64,000 nt of DNA from Dromaius novaehollandiae (lineage: Eukaryota > Chordata > Aves > Casuariiformes > Dromaiidae), in the NCBI RefSeq assembly GCF_036370855.1, contig NC_088099.1, forward strand, positions 151,299,517 through 151,363,516. Reading direction: 5' to 3'. Shown piece by piece: positions 11,746 to 24,134 of this stretch. Under the pieces are notes generated by a model. It did no database searches and was not told where the DNA came from. It saw only the letters and a program-made list of their open reading frames with translations. How positions within the stretch are numbered: position 1 is the stretch's first letter; each line of letters starts with the position of its first letter. Position numbers and translations under genes: made by a program.

Positions 11746-14149
11746 CCTAATTAATTCAGTCATCAGAAGCAGACTTTCTATGGCATCATGAATTGCATCA
11801 TAGGCACTTTCTCACTTTGATTTTTACCAGTACCTGACATAGCTGCAATATGTCTTGAAGGCCTTGCCTCTCTGGCACTACTTACTATACAATAAAATAG
11901 ATCTTGGAAGCGAACAAACCACGGGTTACTCTTTTGAACTTACCTCATTTGCAAGGTTTCAGAAATTTTCCTCAAACAGCAAATACATGATTTAACATGC
12001 GGTCATGCCATTCGAAAAGCAGCCTTGCTGCTCTTCTGAGCATATAACTTAAGAACGCATCAGTCATGGATGTAAGTTTGCTCGCTCGCTCTCAATTGTA
12101 GCCCTTGATTACAAGATAGAATTTTGGGGGACAAAACAAAGCTTTCACTGATGATGCCTAACTTATGGTTTATGTAGGATGCTTGACTCCTTTGACTTTA
12201 ATGATACATGCTGTCCACAAAGTCCCTTAATTTTTAAAGTAAGGGAAAGTTTAGAAAAGCTCAGTGTGGTTTATGAGCTTTAAATCTCTTAAATATCCAT
12301 TGTCCAAATATAAGGAAATTTTTATAACTATTATATTCCTGGGTAAGACATTTAAATAAAATTAGGTGTAATAAAGCATTTGCTAATGCAAAAACCAGTG
12401 TTCTAGGTCATGATGAGCTCTAGCTACATGTATTAGAAATATTTTTTTATTATTTTTTATTAAAAATGAAGGATAATAAGCAAAGACAGAACATTTTTCT
12501 TCATATGAGGGTCTTTGGAAGGAGCTTTACACAGTCGGTCCTGGAGCTATGTGGAAGATGGAACAGAGTCTAATGTTCTAAGTGTAGTTGGCTAAGAAAA
12601 AATATAATCTTTTTCTATTGTAGATATAAATGTGTTTACTTTCAGTTTACAAAAGCAGGCTGCAAATAAATTGATGGAATGCCTGTATAGCTACTGTGAT
12701 TTATTCAGGACCATATTTAATAAAATATTGTTTAACAATTTTCCGCATGCAAATAAAAGGGACCTGTGTTCTGGAGAAAAACCCATAGACTTAGCTTTCA
12801 TAGTCGTTAATGTATTTGGAACATTTATCTTCTGGAGAAAATCTATGTAAGAAAAATGGGAAATTATTTTTCATTTTATAATTCTCTGTCTTTCTCCTCC
12901 TCTTAATTTAACACACACCCCCATCATCTGCTAAGATGAACAGATTTCTTTCAGATTTTTTTCTTGATGTACTCCCATTGAATTTATACTTTTTGTTGTT
13001 CACCTTTCAAAGGTGCAAATTGCCCTTTGGAAAAAAAGGTGGCCTGTGTCTGAGCCGTTTTGTATTCGTATAGCTTTGTCTCTGTTTCTTGAACAAGCCT
13101 CCTGTTGTCAGATGGTGGTACTGTAAGACATGTTTGATTTTGTAGAAATTTCAGCGTGCATTTTAAATGAAGGATCAGGACCACAGTATACAAACTCCTT
13201 TGTTGGAGGGACATGTCTTCATTTATACAAACCACATTGCCACCCCAGCAATAAAATGTTTTATAGAATCACTAGAAAATGTAGCTATTCCCAGAAAAAA
13301 AATCGATGGTAAATTTTCAACTATTTAATTACCATGCTGGAATTCAACTTACAGCTACTTCTAGGCTTTAGAACTAGAGAAATTTAGAAGGATGAAAAAA
13401 TGAGCAGGATAATTCTCTATGTTGAAGTCCAGCATTGTCTCTGCAGTAACAAGTTGATAGTGATGATGTTAAGGCAGAGAAGTACAAATTGAAATTTACA
13501 GTCCTGATTGCTTGGTTCCTCTCCCTTCCTCCAGTCCTTTGACTTCCAGAATAAAGAAATCTGACATACTGGCATTATTTGATGGAGTCACATATTAGTA
13601 AATATTTTAAAAGCAGGCTACATGTTACACTTGGAGATTAATGGTATTTTTTAACTCATGGCCTTCCAATATAACACCAAATGATGGCTAAGAAAACCTT
13701 ATTCTTAAGTTTTTGTCACTTCCAGTAATGGCTTACCTGCCTGAAGTTGTTTGCTTTTTTGTTTGTTTGTTTTTCCCCTTTTGATATTTCCTGCCATGGG
13801 TGTGTATGGAGAAAACTCTTTTCTTCGCTAAGAGCTGTCTGCTGATCTGTTGGACTCTCTGTAGAAATTTGAAGAGCTGCCTAAATAGGGGGCCTTTATG
13901 ATTCTTAGTTCTGTATGTATTTCAGACAACTGATACACTGATTGGTTTAGAATATTCTGAAGGACATACTGACACTGACATGCTTTTTTATGTTCCTGCT
14001 ATCCTTATGTTCAGATGACAATCAGCCCTGCAATAAGGCTCCAAACTATGTTAGCCTAGTGATTAGTTAATTAATTAAATAGGGATCCCTTGTACTGCTC
14101 TTTGATATCCTTCCAATTTACTTGTTAGAGATGCATACATACTCTGTGA

Positions 14150-14640
14150 TCCTCCTAGGTACAATATTGCTGGACAGTCCACATCTTAGCGGTCTCCGCT
14201 GCCACATCTCCTGCAGACTGTATCTGATCACAGGCCTCTTAGCGCATGTTTGAATCTTCAGATGGCAGCTTGCCAGAAGACTAATGTGGTATCATTGATT
14301 CAGGTTATTTTCCAGCCAGTCTGTTAGTTTTCATTTTGCATTTTTGTCAAGATTTGCTGTTTGCATTAATTCTGCCCCCACTAGCAACTGCAATTTTTCC
14401 TGTTTTAAAGGCATTTTCAACTAATACTAACATGCTTTTCATTCTTTTCCAGACCATCAATACTGAATAGCTAAGACATGACTTAATTCCAAACCTGCCA
14501 GACGCTCTCTCCGTTTGACCTGATTCATTATCGTCTCCCCCTCACAGTCTGTGATCCAGTTTTAATTCACTAAGTGCTGATGTCTGTGTCAATCTGAACT
14601 AATGCTGTGCATAAAATTTGTGAGTACCAGAACAGATATT
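14150..14640 (-). mobile_element. Old L3/CR1 LINE fragment (reverse strand)
   Basis: The plus strand follows the antisense order of L3/CR1 RT sequence as I recall it: a tggtatcat block near 14290, a block like ttccagaccatcaatactgaatag near 14450 (antisense of the 'FNIFIND' region), then ccagacgctctctccgtttgacc and agtctgtgatccagttttaat near 14500-14570. No intact frame remains. Boundaries are approximate. Confidence 0.55.
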
Positions 14641-17600
14641 ATTCCAAATATACACAAATCGGTATGTCTCTTAATTCTTTGCTCTATTCTTCCCTCTTTT
14701 TTTGTCTAAGTATTCATTAGACGGTTGTCTCAGAATAGAAAATAAAAATGTCTTAACCAAGCTTAGCAAAGAAAATAGTCACATGCAATTAATGAGAAGC
14801 TTCAAATATTGAAGAAAATGTAAAAAGTGACATTTGTGATACAAAGATGTAAAAAGAAAACCTGCACCTTTGAGACTGCCAATTGCTTAAATGAAAGTAA
14901 AGCTGCTAAAATACATGCACATTTCAGAATAGTTTTAATGGACTTCTAAAAATCTATCTAAATTTTTAATGCTGAAGTTACAGCTGCCTTGGGGCATTAG
15001 TAACTTTTGCAACTTCTTTTTACAGTCTGCATTAACCTTTTATAATGAATACATACATCTATGTTCTGTAAATCCTCTGTCCGTATTTTCCTTGTTGGTT
15101 TGTTGGCCTCCTTTCCTGTCAGGTCTTGTTTTCTTACCCTTTGTGGGGAGACAAAAATATGCTATATATTATGGAAATAAGATGTGTAGGCTGAAGAAAA
15201 TACATTATCTGCCTATTTTGCTGTACATGTATCCTCAATATTTGTATTACAAATTTCTTTACAGTGTGTGTTAGGTTCTTACATCTCTGGAACTACATTC
15301 ATTGGCATAGTTTGTTGACACATATAAGATTCACTGACAAGAATAATAGTTATCAAATGAGTATAAAAGCAACATGAACTTGCTCAAGATTAATGTAAGC
15401 AGTGCTTATTGCGATATTTCAGGTTATCAGCTTTTGAAAATTTCTGTGTAAGCAGAAATGTAAATTTTTTGGTAGATGGTTAAAATAAAATATAAAACTA
15501 GTGTAACAGGCAATTTAAAAAATATTTTTGTGATGTTTCTTGAGAACTGCTGAACTTTACAGTAAAATTTCCTACACTAGCTTAACAGTTTCAGTGATAA
15601 GTAGAAATGCCATTTTGAGGATCTCTCTTTTTGATAAAAATGTAAAAGCTCTTCAAGACTTTATTTCAGCAAGCTGAATATATCTTAAACAAAAGAGTAA
15701 ATCCTATATCTCATTGATATGATGAAGAATGAATTTAAAAATCTTATGAAAACTTATCTCATTCTAAAATGAAAACAGTAAAATGAGTGTGAAAAAGCTT
15801 AAGCTCTTAGGAAATGGGAAAACACTTGAAAGCTCAGTCTTGCCCTATGATTTCTATAATATTTTTTAACTAATAAAAAACATAAGTTTCTAGGTCTTCA
15901 GATATAATTAGTGTTTTGTAGACCTAATTCCTTTTAATCATCAGGTGCCTATCTTCCAAATTAATTCAAGATGTCCTTACCTTTAATACTGAAAATCTGG
16001 AGTAAGAAATCATGAAACAATGGTCAGAGTATGAATGAGTAAAAAATTACTTTGCATTTCCTGTGTTATCTATTTCTTCCCTTCATTTGATATTTTTGTC
16101 ATAACCTATATCCTGAATTTTGGTATTAGCAGAATGTATTTAGGGTCTTGCAGCACTTAGATACAGGAGGCCTTTTTAGAGGAGTTCATGTTGCATATCT
16201 TTTCAGCATGATGAGAAGTGGTTTATTTACAAGGAACCAAACCCCACAGCAATGAGGTTTCCAAAAGCTGTACAATAACTGACAGACGGGATGTTTCATT
16301 CTTGATGGCAAACTGGTTCAGAGGCCATTGCCTTTAGCCAAAATTTTTCTCTTCTCACTGGTGTTTCCAAAGAGGATGCAAAATGAGTGAAACCACCCAT
16401 GGCTTTCATGTAACATGGAGCCTGAAAGACCCTCCAACATTTTAGTCCTTTGTTTCACATTCCACCAATACACGTTCCTTCAGCTTGGCAGGGAACGGCA
16501 GGGGGTGATGCTACCGACAGTGCATTAATTCTGTTGCTTTTAGTCTGCCAGTCAAAACTGGGGAATATTATGTTCAACCCTACCATGGAGTGAGTGACCT
16601 GAACTCACCGTGAGCTTAAATTTCATTTTAATACCACATACCATGGTGCAGTGTGATTAGTTTCTTTTCAGTCTCCATGTTCAGCTTTGTTCTCATCCTT
16701 TGATTTCATCTGCTGAGGGAACAACAAACCAACCAACCAAGTGGAGTCCACCTCCTCCCACAAACCTTCTGCCTAATCAGGGTTGATTGAAATAACACTT
16801 CATTCATTTCCCTGCTTCCTTTTCTAATGCTGGATTTTGGATTTGAGCTAGTACTGTATCAATTATCTCACTGGAAAATCTTTGAAAGTTTGAAAGTAAA
16901 TTTCTAGAGACCTGTCAGGAACTTCAGATTAGGTCATCAGCAGCAGCCCAGTGTTTGTGCATAAATTTGAGGGTACAGAAGTGGAGGAATTTTCCAGGAG
17001 CCTGTTTTGCGAGTCATCTGGTGCTTGATCACTGCTGAGAAACATTTGTTTCTCTCTCTATATATAATCTATCAATACACACAAACTGAGATTTAAATGA
17101 AATGTAATGTGACATGTTTGCATTGTGATAGCATACTGGGGCTCCATTCATGGCTGAGTGGGTGTTACGTAAACCCCAAACAAAAAGGAGGACCAAGACT
17201 TTGTATTAAAGATTCAAAATTCTACAGAAATATTTTTGAACTTGAAACGATGTTAAGAACATGAAAAGATAAGATTAATGCTTCACTTCTCAAGTGTAAC
17301 CTAATGAATTTTAATGAATGATGCAGTAATGCCCATGTACAGAAATCAGATGTTTTAACAGAGCACTGTAATTTTCAGCTCCACCATGCACAGGCAGAAC
17401 TTCATTTTTGGCTTCCCTGATCAGACAAATAATATGAAATAGCTTAGAACTAACATAAAAGTACATCACCAACTGTTGTCAGAGATGATCTATAATGATA
17501 TTTATAATAACCTCAAAAAAAAGCCTATTTCCCAATCTGAGCTGAGATAAAGGCAAAGTTTTGCAGCTTGTTATGAGATCAAATTTATTTTAAAAAAATT

Positions 17601-18587
17601 TTTTTTCAGTGGAGTATATAACAAGCATTTTCTTCTTCACAGTTTGATTTTTATTGTCATTTTCATATTTTTAATACCTTGCCTATTGCATTGAAAAATA
17701 TATTATTTTTCTTTGCTGCTTACTGATTTTGACCAAGATTTTACTATTCTTAAGTAGAAATTCAGTGAAGTAGCCAATAGAAAGGAGAGAAATTTCATGA
17801 AACAAAGTTAATGTCAACAACTAAAAAAAAAAAAGAAAGAAAAAATATTCAGCTGCCTACAGCATTCTTCTGCAATTGTTTCTAACTCACCAGCTGGAAT
17901 ACAACTTCTCTTTGTTGATAACGCAGGGTTGGTTGAATTGTAATTACAAAGCTTTCCATAGCCAGTTTGCAGGAACGCATGCACGGCTAGATATCATAAA
18001 GAATTTATACTGAGGTGTTAGAAATAATTTGAGAATCCGTTAAAAGAAATAGCCTTAATCATCCACAATAACATTGCATTAATTATTAATAAAGCTAATC
18101 AGTAGTCTGAAATTTCTCACATCAAATATTAATCATAGGGGTAGATGAATTCATATTATTTGTGACAGGCATACTGTCCCAACTTCTTAATACCTTTATC
18201 TAGTTAATATTTATCTGCTAAGAGATGTGAGACACATTTCAATAGTTGTTTGTAAAAAGATACTTGGAAATACTAGCTTCAGAAACCTTGTTTTATTTAC
18301 AAAATCTATTTATCAGCTATCAGGCAATATTATGAGAAAGGAGCAAACAGCTGGAAGGATAAAAAACCCCTCTTCTTTTAATATAAAGATTGGTCAGCTC
18401 CATTCAGGCTACATGTAAGCTGACCGACACACCTTTACCTTTATGATATTCAGCACAGATTTAATACAGATATTTTTCATTCTGTTGAGGCTGGTCTCAC
18501 GTTATTTTGTGTGGACATGGTGCTCCATCACATTATCTAATAAACTAGACTTGTTCAGTACTCTGGGTTGGATTTTTGTAATATAGA

Positions 18588-18729
18588 TTTTTTTTTTTTT
18601 TGTAGGTCTGGGAAAGCAGTGCTTACCAATTTTCATGTGGCTGTCCAAAAATACAGAGCAATGGACACTTTGGAGTCATGTTTTTCAAACACCCATATGG
18701 ATTGTCACTGATGACGCAAAGTTGTAAGT
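18588..18729 (+). other. Exon-like segment (core 18606-18723)
   Basis: A T14 tract (18588-18601) leads to an acceptor GTAG at 18602-18605. After 118 bases comes a consensus donor, GTAAGT at 18724-18729. Starting at 18606, frame 1 is open for 39 codons to the donor and frame 3 is also open to it; frame 2 has a stop near the end. With more than one frame open, coding is not proven. It may be a noncoding-RNA exon, a conserved element or chance. I recognise no protein in any frame. Confidence 0.25.
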
Positions 18730-19149
18730 GTCAGTGAATACAAATAACAATTTTTGTTGTCATTTTTTTTGTGAGAGAGGCAGATAGGACTGCTGAAGGA
18801 AAATGGCTGTATATATCTTGATATCCACATGAGAATTGGTAGATTTTTAAAATTCTAATGAAATTTGAAAGAATTTGCTGAAGATGAAACTTAACAGGTA
18901 TGTTAACATCATAAGGCAGCGAACTTTCCTGTGGGCAAATAACATATATCTACATCAATATTTAAATGTACAAAAATGTGGCATGCCTGTAATAGCAATG
19001 TTAACATGTATAATTTTGCTTATAAATTATAAACATGGTATATATTAAATTGGAATTAACCATATGTATTGGGTTCTGAGACATATTTGTTGTTGATCTG
19101 TAGTTTAATTTCACAGAAGATAAATATTGTAACAATTACTGTGGGCATA

Positions 19150-19215
19150 TTCTAATGGCCACTGAAATGAATTGGAGCTTTTCCATTGTCTTCAATGGCT
19201 TTTGGAGCCTTTTTT
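19150..19215. repeat. Fragment of an ancient palindromic repeat
   Basis: The core ccattgtcttcaatgg (about 19181-19196) is nearly self-complementary, with ccactgaaatgaattggagc on its left. It resembles the 'ccattgacttcaatgg' core of widespread old sauropsid repeats as I recall them. Only a fragment is visible. Confidence 0.35.
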
Positions 19216-19307
19216 AATCATGCAGCTACGCATGCCTATACTCAATTTGGTTATACTGCTTACCTGTAAAAGTGTTTAAATGATTTGATTTTAAATGCAT
19301 AGTAACC

Positions 19308-19350
19308 AAAAAAAAAAAAAAAAAAAAAGAAAAAAAAAAGAAAAAAAGAG
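19308..19350. repeat. A-rich simple repeat
   Basis: A21 followed by interrupted A runs (A10, A7) separated by single G. No LINE or retrocopy body was recognised directly upstream. Confidence 0.9.
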
Positions 19351-20007
19351 ATTAGAAGTAGAACAATTCTTACTGCTACCAAATTTTCCTTGTTTTTTCA
19401 AATTATATCTGAATGACTCAAATGTTTTTTCTTCAAAGTAGTGCACATTTAAAGTGGAACAATTGAACATAGCTGAAAAGACAATAAGATTAAAAATCCA
19501 AATATTTCTAAAATTCATAGTTTGCTACCTAACACTTTATGAAGAAAAACAAAGCAATGAACAAGTCAGACACACTGCTGAAGATCTAAATTTATAAGGT
19601 TTTCCATAAACCATGTGAGCTCTTCAAATCATAGGTGTGGCAGCTCTTATTTCAGAAATATAGTATGGTTGACCTAATAAAACAGAAATCCCTAAGATGT
19701 GTGTTTAAGATGAGTTTACAAACATCAAGAGTATTAATATCGATCACACTTGATTTAAAAAAATGTTACCAATAAACCATTGCTACCTTTTGTTTATGTA
19801 TATTTTCAATAAATTCTGCTTGCTTTTTTTTTCTTTTTTGTTATAGCAGTAGCTTTTTCCAGCTTAATTGTACTGCTCTTCCTGGAGAGAAGAACAATTC
19901 TCAAATATTATGTTACATCAGATATAAGTCCCACTCTGAGTCTAAGGTTATCCTCAGTTTCTGAAGAAGGGGAATAAAAATAGGCAAAATGTACCTTAAA
20001 AAATCCA

Positions 20008-20530
20008 GTGAGAAGTATGTTCCTCCATAGCTCACCCCCGTTCAGCCCTGAGGTGGTCTGTCCTCACAGACCCCCTTTGAGCTCCAGAGCTTCCCACATC
20101 CCTGCAAAGGTCTTGAAGTCCCTTCCCCACCTGAGGGGTATTTGCTTTGGGGTCTACTTGGTGGATGCTTGTCCCCACCGTGCTCCCACGTGGGTGGGAA
20201 CTGGGAGACCGCATGGAGTGGGCCATGCCTCAGCCTTGCTCCCATGTTGCAGTGCCCCACTGCCAGATGTGGTGACCGGTGCTTGGTCTGAGCATTGGGT
20301 ACCTCCTTGCATGATCCTGTTTGCAGATGGATCTTCTTAGAAAAAACGCTTTCCAGGGAAGGTCTGGAGCCTGGCTCTCCCATCCACCCGACCCACAGGC
20401 TGAGTGAACTCTTAGGACCCTGCTTTGGGCAGCTGCTGCCTGGACTCTGGTGCGACTTACCCATCAGAGGACAAAAGTTGAGGTGCAGTGGCCAGAATCT
20501 GGCAAACAGACACCTAAAAGGCCCCAAACA
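20008..20530. other. GC-rich island of unknown origin
   Basis: This half-kilobase is clearly richer in G+C than both flanks and has sharp edges. It carries the longest open frame in the window, 161 codons on the minus strand (20042-20527), and a 110-codon frame on the plus strand (20008-20340). Low AT content alone makes long frames likely, and neither product resembles a known family. There is no Pfam-like motif, no membrane segment and no clear splice pattern. It could be an LTR, an old GC-rich insertion or an unrecognised exon. I found no TG...CA ends with a target duplication. Confidence 0.4.
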
Positions 20531-20721
20531 AATACTCCGAACCTGAAAGAAATGGAATGGTCACTTGCTATCCCCTTCTACTGTTTTTATCTGCTTTGAG
20601 TTACACGTGTGTTCCTAAATAAAGCACGTCAGTGTCTGATGTGAATAATGCATGAACAGTGGTCTGGATACCAATGTATTTGTATCGCTAGCAATCACAT
20701 AAATATATGAATGAACTTATA

Positions 20722-20734
20722 CAGCTGTCAGCTG
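20722..20734. promoter_or_regulatory. Two adjacent E-boxes (CAGCTG)
   Basis: Two palindromic CAGCTG motifs sit at 20722-20727 and 20729-20734, inside a longer inverted repeat tatacag...ctgtata. CAGCTG is a binding core for bHLH factors. Function is inference only. Confidence 0.15.
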
Positions 20735-22927
20735 TCTGTTGTGTCTGTATAATCAAATTCCATAATCAGAGAAAAATTGAAAACGTTATATAAAACATAC
20801 TGAAAAAAATAAGGATAAAAATGAAAAAAAATGGTAGCAATAGGGCGTCTGAGGTAGGATTTAAAAAGTTGCTGTCAGCCCACTCACAGGCAACTACTGT
20901 AGAGTATTTCTAAATGTTTTGTCACGTTTAGGACAGCACTGAAACATGGCAAGTAGAGACAAGGCTTATAAACGTCTCTGTGAAGTACATTCCCCTCATG
21001 ATGTTTGGTGAAACCTGCAGAAACAGCCTTCTATCTAGAATTGCAAGAGAGAAAATCCTTGGCTTTAAGGGAAGAAGGCAGAAATTTAGATTACTACAAT
21101 ATGTGGTAGCTCAGTAGAGCTTAGAGTATCATTGCCAACAGTTAGCAGAAAACTGGCTTGTTGGTTCTGCCTTTCATAGGAAGTGTCAGCTCCATCCCTG
21201 ACTGTCTGCTGAAATTTTGTAATAGTTTCAAATTCAGGACAATTGAGCAGAAAAGAAGAGACTGGGAAAGACTGATACAGCTGGAGTCTAAGCAGAGACT
21301 AGCCTGTAGTCAATATGGTGACATCTGAACACCTTTTCTTCATGCTTTTCTATTACGAGGAGAGCAGAAATCTGCCACTTGAGCCTTCTGAAGAAGGAAC
21401 CCTCCAGAAGCACAGATAATTTTGCATTCAGAAATGAATCAGCTAAGCTACTTATGCATAACAGAACATATTATAGCAGGTTGAACAGCCTTTAACTGAA
21501 TGCAGAACAAAACCTCAATATTTTCATTAATTCTTTTTATATTTGTATTATCCAAATAATAAACTTAGAACTGTAGACTCGCAAAGGTCTTCAAACTACA
21601 TCTTTAAAATATGTATTCAAAAAACATTGAACATTGTAAGAACAATGTTTGCCCTATGTAATAAGATTTTTTCAGAAGCTAAAAAAAATCACTTCATTTT
21701 AAATTTGCAGAATGCAATCCATGACAAAAGTTACCATGTAGCCCCCTGTGAACTTCAGGCATGAACTTGAGAAAACCAGGCAAGCTGATGTAGAGCTCTG
21801 GGCAGTCTGCAGATTTCTTCATAGAGCTGCTATGGTTGGATTAAAAGTTGAGAGAAGAAATTTCAGGCCAGGTGCAGGATGAATGCAAGTTATAAGTGAC
21901 TCAGGGATGCTTTTTGGGAAAAGGGATATACATTCTGAATGAAAAAAGAAAATTCCTCTATTGTCTTTGCCAGAAGATCTTTTGTTGTCTAGGGCAATCA
22001 TGTTTCACATGCACCTGTCTTAAGCTGGCAACCGTCTCTTATTAGTTCTGGGCATTTCTTATGAACATTACGTTTACATAATCAGCAAGATACAGTGAAA
22101 AGGTCAAACATAAAATGCTTCTAAGACTTTGCAATATGTCTCAGAAAATTTCCAAATCATCACAGAAGTCCACGCTGGGGTCTTTACTGTTTGAGTCACT
22201 TTCCACTGAATATGAGTAAAAGTTGAAAATCTATGGCACAGCTATCAGATTTCATCTTCCAAGCTGGATATGGACTTTGGTGACATTTCACAAGATGCAG
22301 TTTCTGGGCTGTCTTGTTTTTCTGAGTGTATTACTCAGCTTCCATACCTGCTGACTTTTGCTTCTCTATTGTTTTCCCAGGTTGCTCTGCAATCACCCCA
22401 TACCAGATGTCTGGGATCCAGTGGGGATGGGGGGATCTGAGCAAGTGAAAGGATGCTCAACTGTATGTGGTTTCTTTAGACTTAGTTCAGAGAAGAGAAG
22501 GAAGTTGATGCAAGCAGGAGAAGTACTAGAAGCTATAGGCAGAGATAAGGGTCTGCTACTCTCCTGGGTTGTTCTCTGAAGAAATCTGCAGACTGCCCAG
22601 GTGGTTTTCCTTTGAGAATGGCATCCCAAGTGAGGAATAGCTTCTGCCATATCGGAAAAATATCTCCTCTACAGTCAAGAAGGAGCACACTTTTGATGAG
22701 GCACCAAAACTAGGTGTTATACTTTCCAGAGAGTACCCTAAGCATCAGACTGCAGAAATGTTCTCATATTATCCCTCTCTGTCCACAATGGAAATTTATA
22801 TAATTTATAGAAACTGGAATGGCTCCAGAACGCATGACTGACAAAGACCCAGCACAAATATTCTGGACTCTGATGGTATAGAGTTATTCTGGAATTCTGA
22901 GTCTTTAGTTTCTGAAGCTTCTGCACT

Positions 22928-22960
22928 AAAAAACAAACAAACAAACAAACAAACAAAAAA
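22928..22960. repeat. (AAAC)n microsatellite
   Basis: About six AAAC units flanked by A runs. Confidence 0.95.
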
Positions 22961-23420
22961 CTGAAAAAAGGAGAGGATCTGGCACCACAAGAAAATTCTT
23001 TAACCACTGCCATGCGTTAGAGTTACCACTACCCACTCTAAGGTTATCACAGCCATTAGTTCCTCTTGGCTTACCTTTCTGTGCGTACAGTTTTTAGTGA
23101 GCAAAACAACACTTTTTTAACTCAAAATGCCCCATTTTTAACTAAATCTTTCCTTATTTACTGTAATAACAAAACCAGTAATAACGCCAAAGAATTTTGG
23201 CTTCACCAGAGAGTGGAGTGTTTTTTTGTTTTTATTTGACTATATAATCAAGAAGAATCAATTCTTCATACATTTCCAAGTCTGTAGCTTCAATGGGTAG
23301 CACTGCTTGTAATAACTGTGCTTTCCTTTCATAAGTTAATATCTTAACTTTCTATCCTGGTAACTATGTATCCTGTTCACAGCAGATCACCCTAGCTGTT
23401 TCCTACACAAGTCACAGGAC

Positions 23421-23550
23421 TGATTACTTAATTAAATTCATTAATAATTCCTATCTGACTCATTTCATAACGTAATTAATTTTCTGGCTCCTTAATTAAT
23501 CCATTCTTCAATGGCTTGTCTACTGATCAGATTAATTGCTGAGCTAATTT
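23421..23550. promoter_or_regulatory. Cluster of homeodomain-type TAATTA cores
   Basis: Within about 130 bases there are TTAATTAA (23428-23435), TTAATAATT (23441-23449), TAATTA (23473-23478), TTAATTAA (23492-23499), ATTAATT (23531-23537) and CTAATTTT. Homeodomain proteins bind TAATTA, and such clusters occur in enhancers. AT-rich DNA gives many by chance, so this is only a candidate. Confidence 0.2.
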
Positions 23551-24134
23551 TGAGTCACTTTACCTACTGGTCTAATTTCTCTCTATTAAAAAAATTCTTA
23601 ATTCATTTCTTAACTGTGTAATCTGTATAATTCACTCCTAAATTATTTCCCTGCTTCCCCAAGTTTTACCCTACCACAATGAAGTTTAAACTTACTGGAA
23701 TATATAATGAATTAAAGAACATCTATTTATAGCTCTAGGCATCCTTTGCATAATTTAGAAAAAGAGAAAAAAAAAATAGGACTGCAAAGAAACCCTTTTC
23801 TCTGAGTGAAAAACCTTTTTCACTGCAGAGAACCAAACAAACCTCCTATGAACTTGAAATGAACTTGTTAAGCCCTGTGCAGACATGATTCCTAGCATTA
23901 TCTAATGTGTTTTCCCACTGAAGTAGGTTGTATGAACTGAAATCATGAGCCCTATCCAGGTATGAGGCTTTAGGTGCAACATCACTGGTCTAGTTTACCC
24001 TTGACACTGAGTAGAATCAAGTCTACACAGATAAATGCTGGCAGATCCAATTTCTTGTTAAAACTACAAAGGAATGAAAATTCATAACATTCCTGCAATG
24101 CCTGTCTCTATTTCAGCAGTGAAGCATTTTAGCA

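Larger units (their letters stand above)
8401..14149. other. AT-rich unique DNA, no gene seen
   Basis: Nothing gene-like is supported. The stretch holds a short CAA repeat, an A14 run at 11281-11294, an inverted repeat at 11680-11745 and TTTG repeats near 13755. The sequence gggatgtagctcagtg near 8560 resembles the 5' part of tRNA-Ala but has no matching T arm. Confidence 0.55.
14641..20007. other. AT-rich unique DNA with one exon-like segment
   Basis: Apart from the exon-like piece at 18.6 kb, a palindromic fragment at 19.15 kb and A-rich simple sequence at 19.3 kb, no feature is supported. A 101-codon plus-strand frame at 14969-15274 is rich in Phe, Leu and Tyr, as expected of random AT-rich DNA. 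Confidence 0.5.
20531..24134. other. Unique DNA, no gene seen
   Basis: No gene is supported. The stretch includes a paired E-box motif at 20722-20734, an AAAC microsatellite at 22928-22960 and a TAATTA-rich patch at 23.42-23.55 kb. Confidence 0.5.

Noticed and set aside
14969..15274. 101-codon hydrophobic plus-strand frame
   Set aside because: Phe/Leu/Tyr-rich composition is typical of random translation of T-rich DNA; there is no supporting splice or conservation signal.
20042..20527. 161-codon minus-strand frame as a gene
   Set aside because: Long frames are expected in GC-rich DNA. It has no motif or homologue, and a 110-codon frame overlaps on the other strand.
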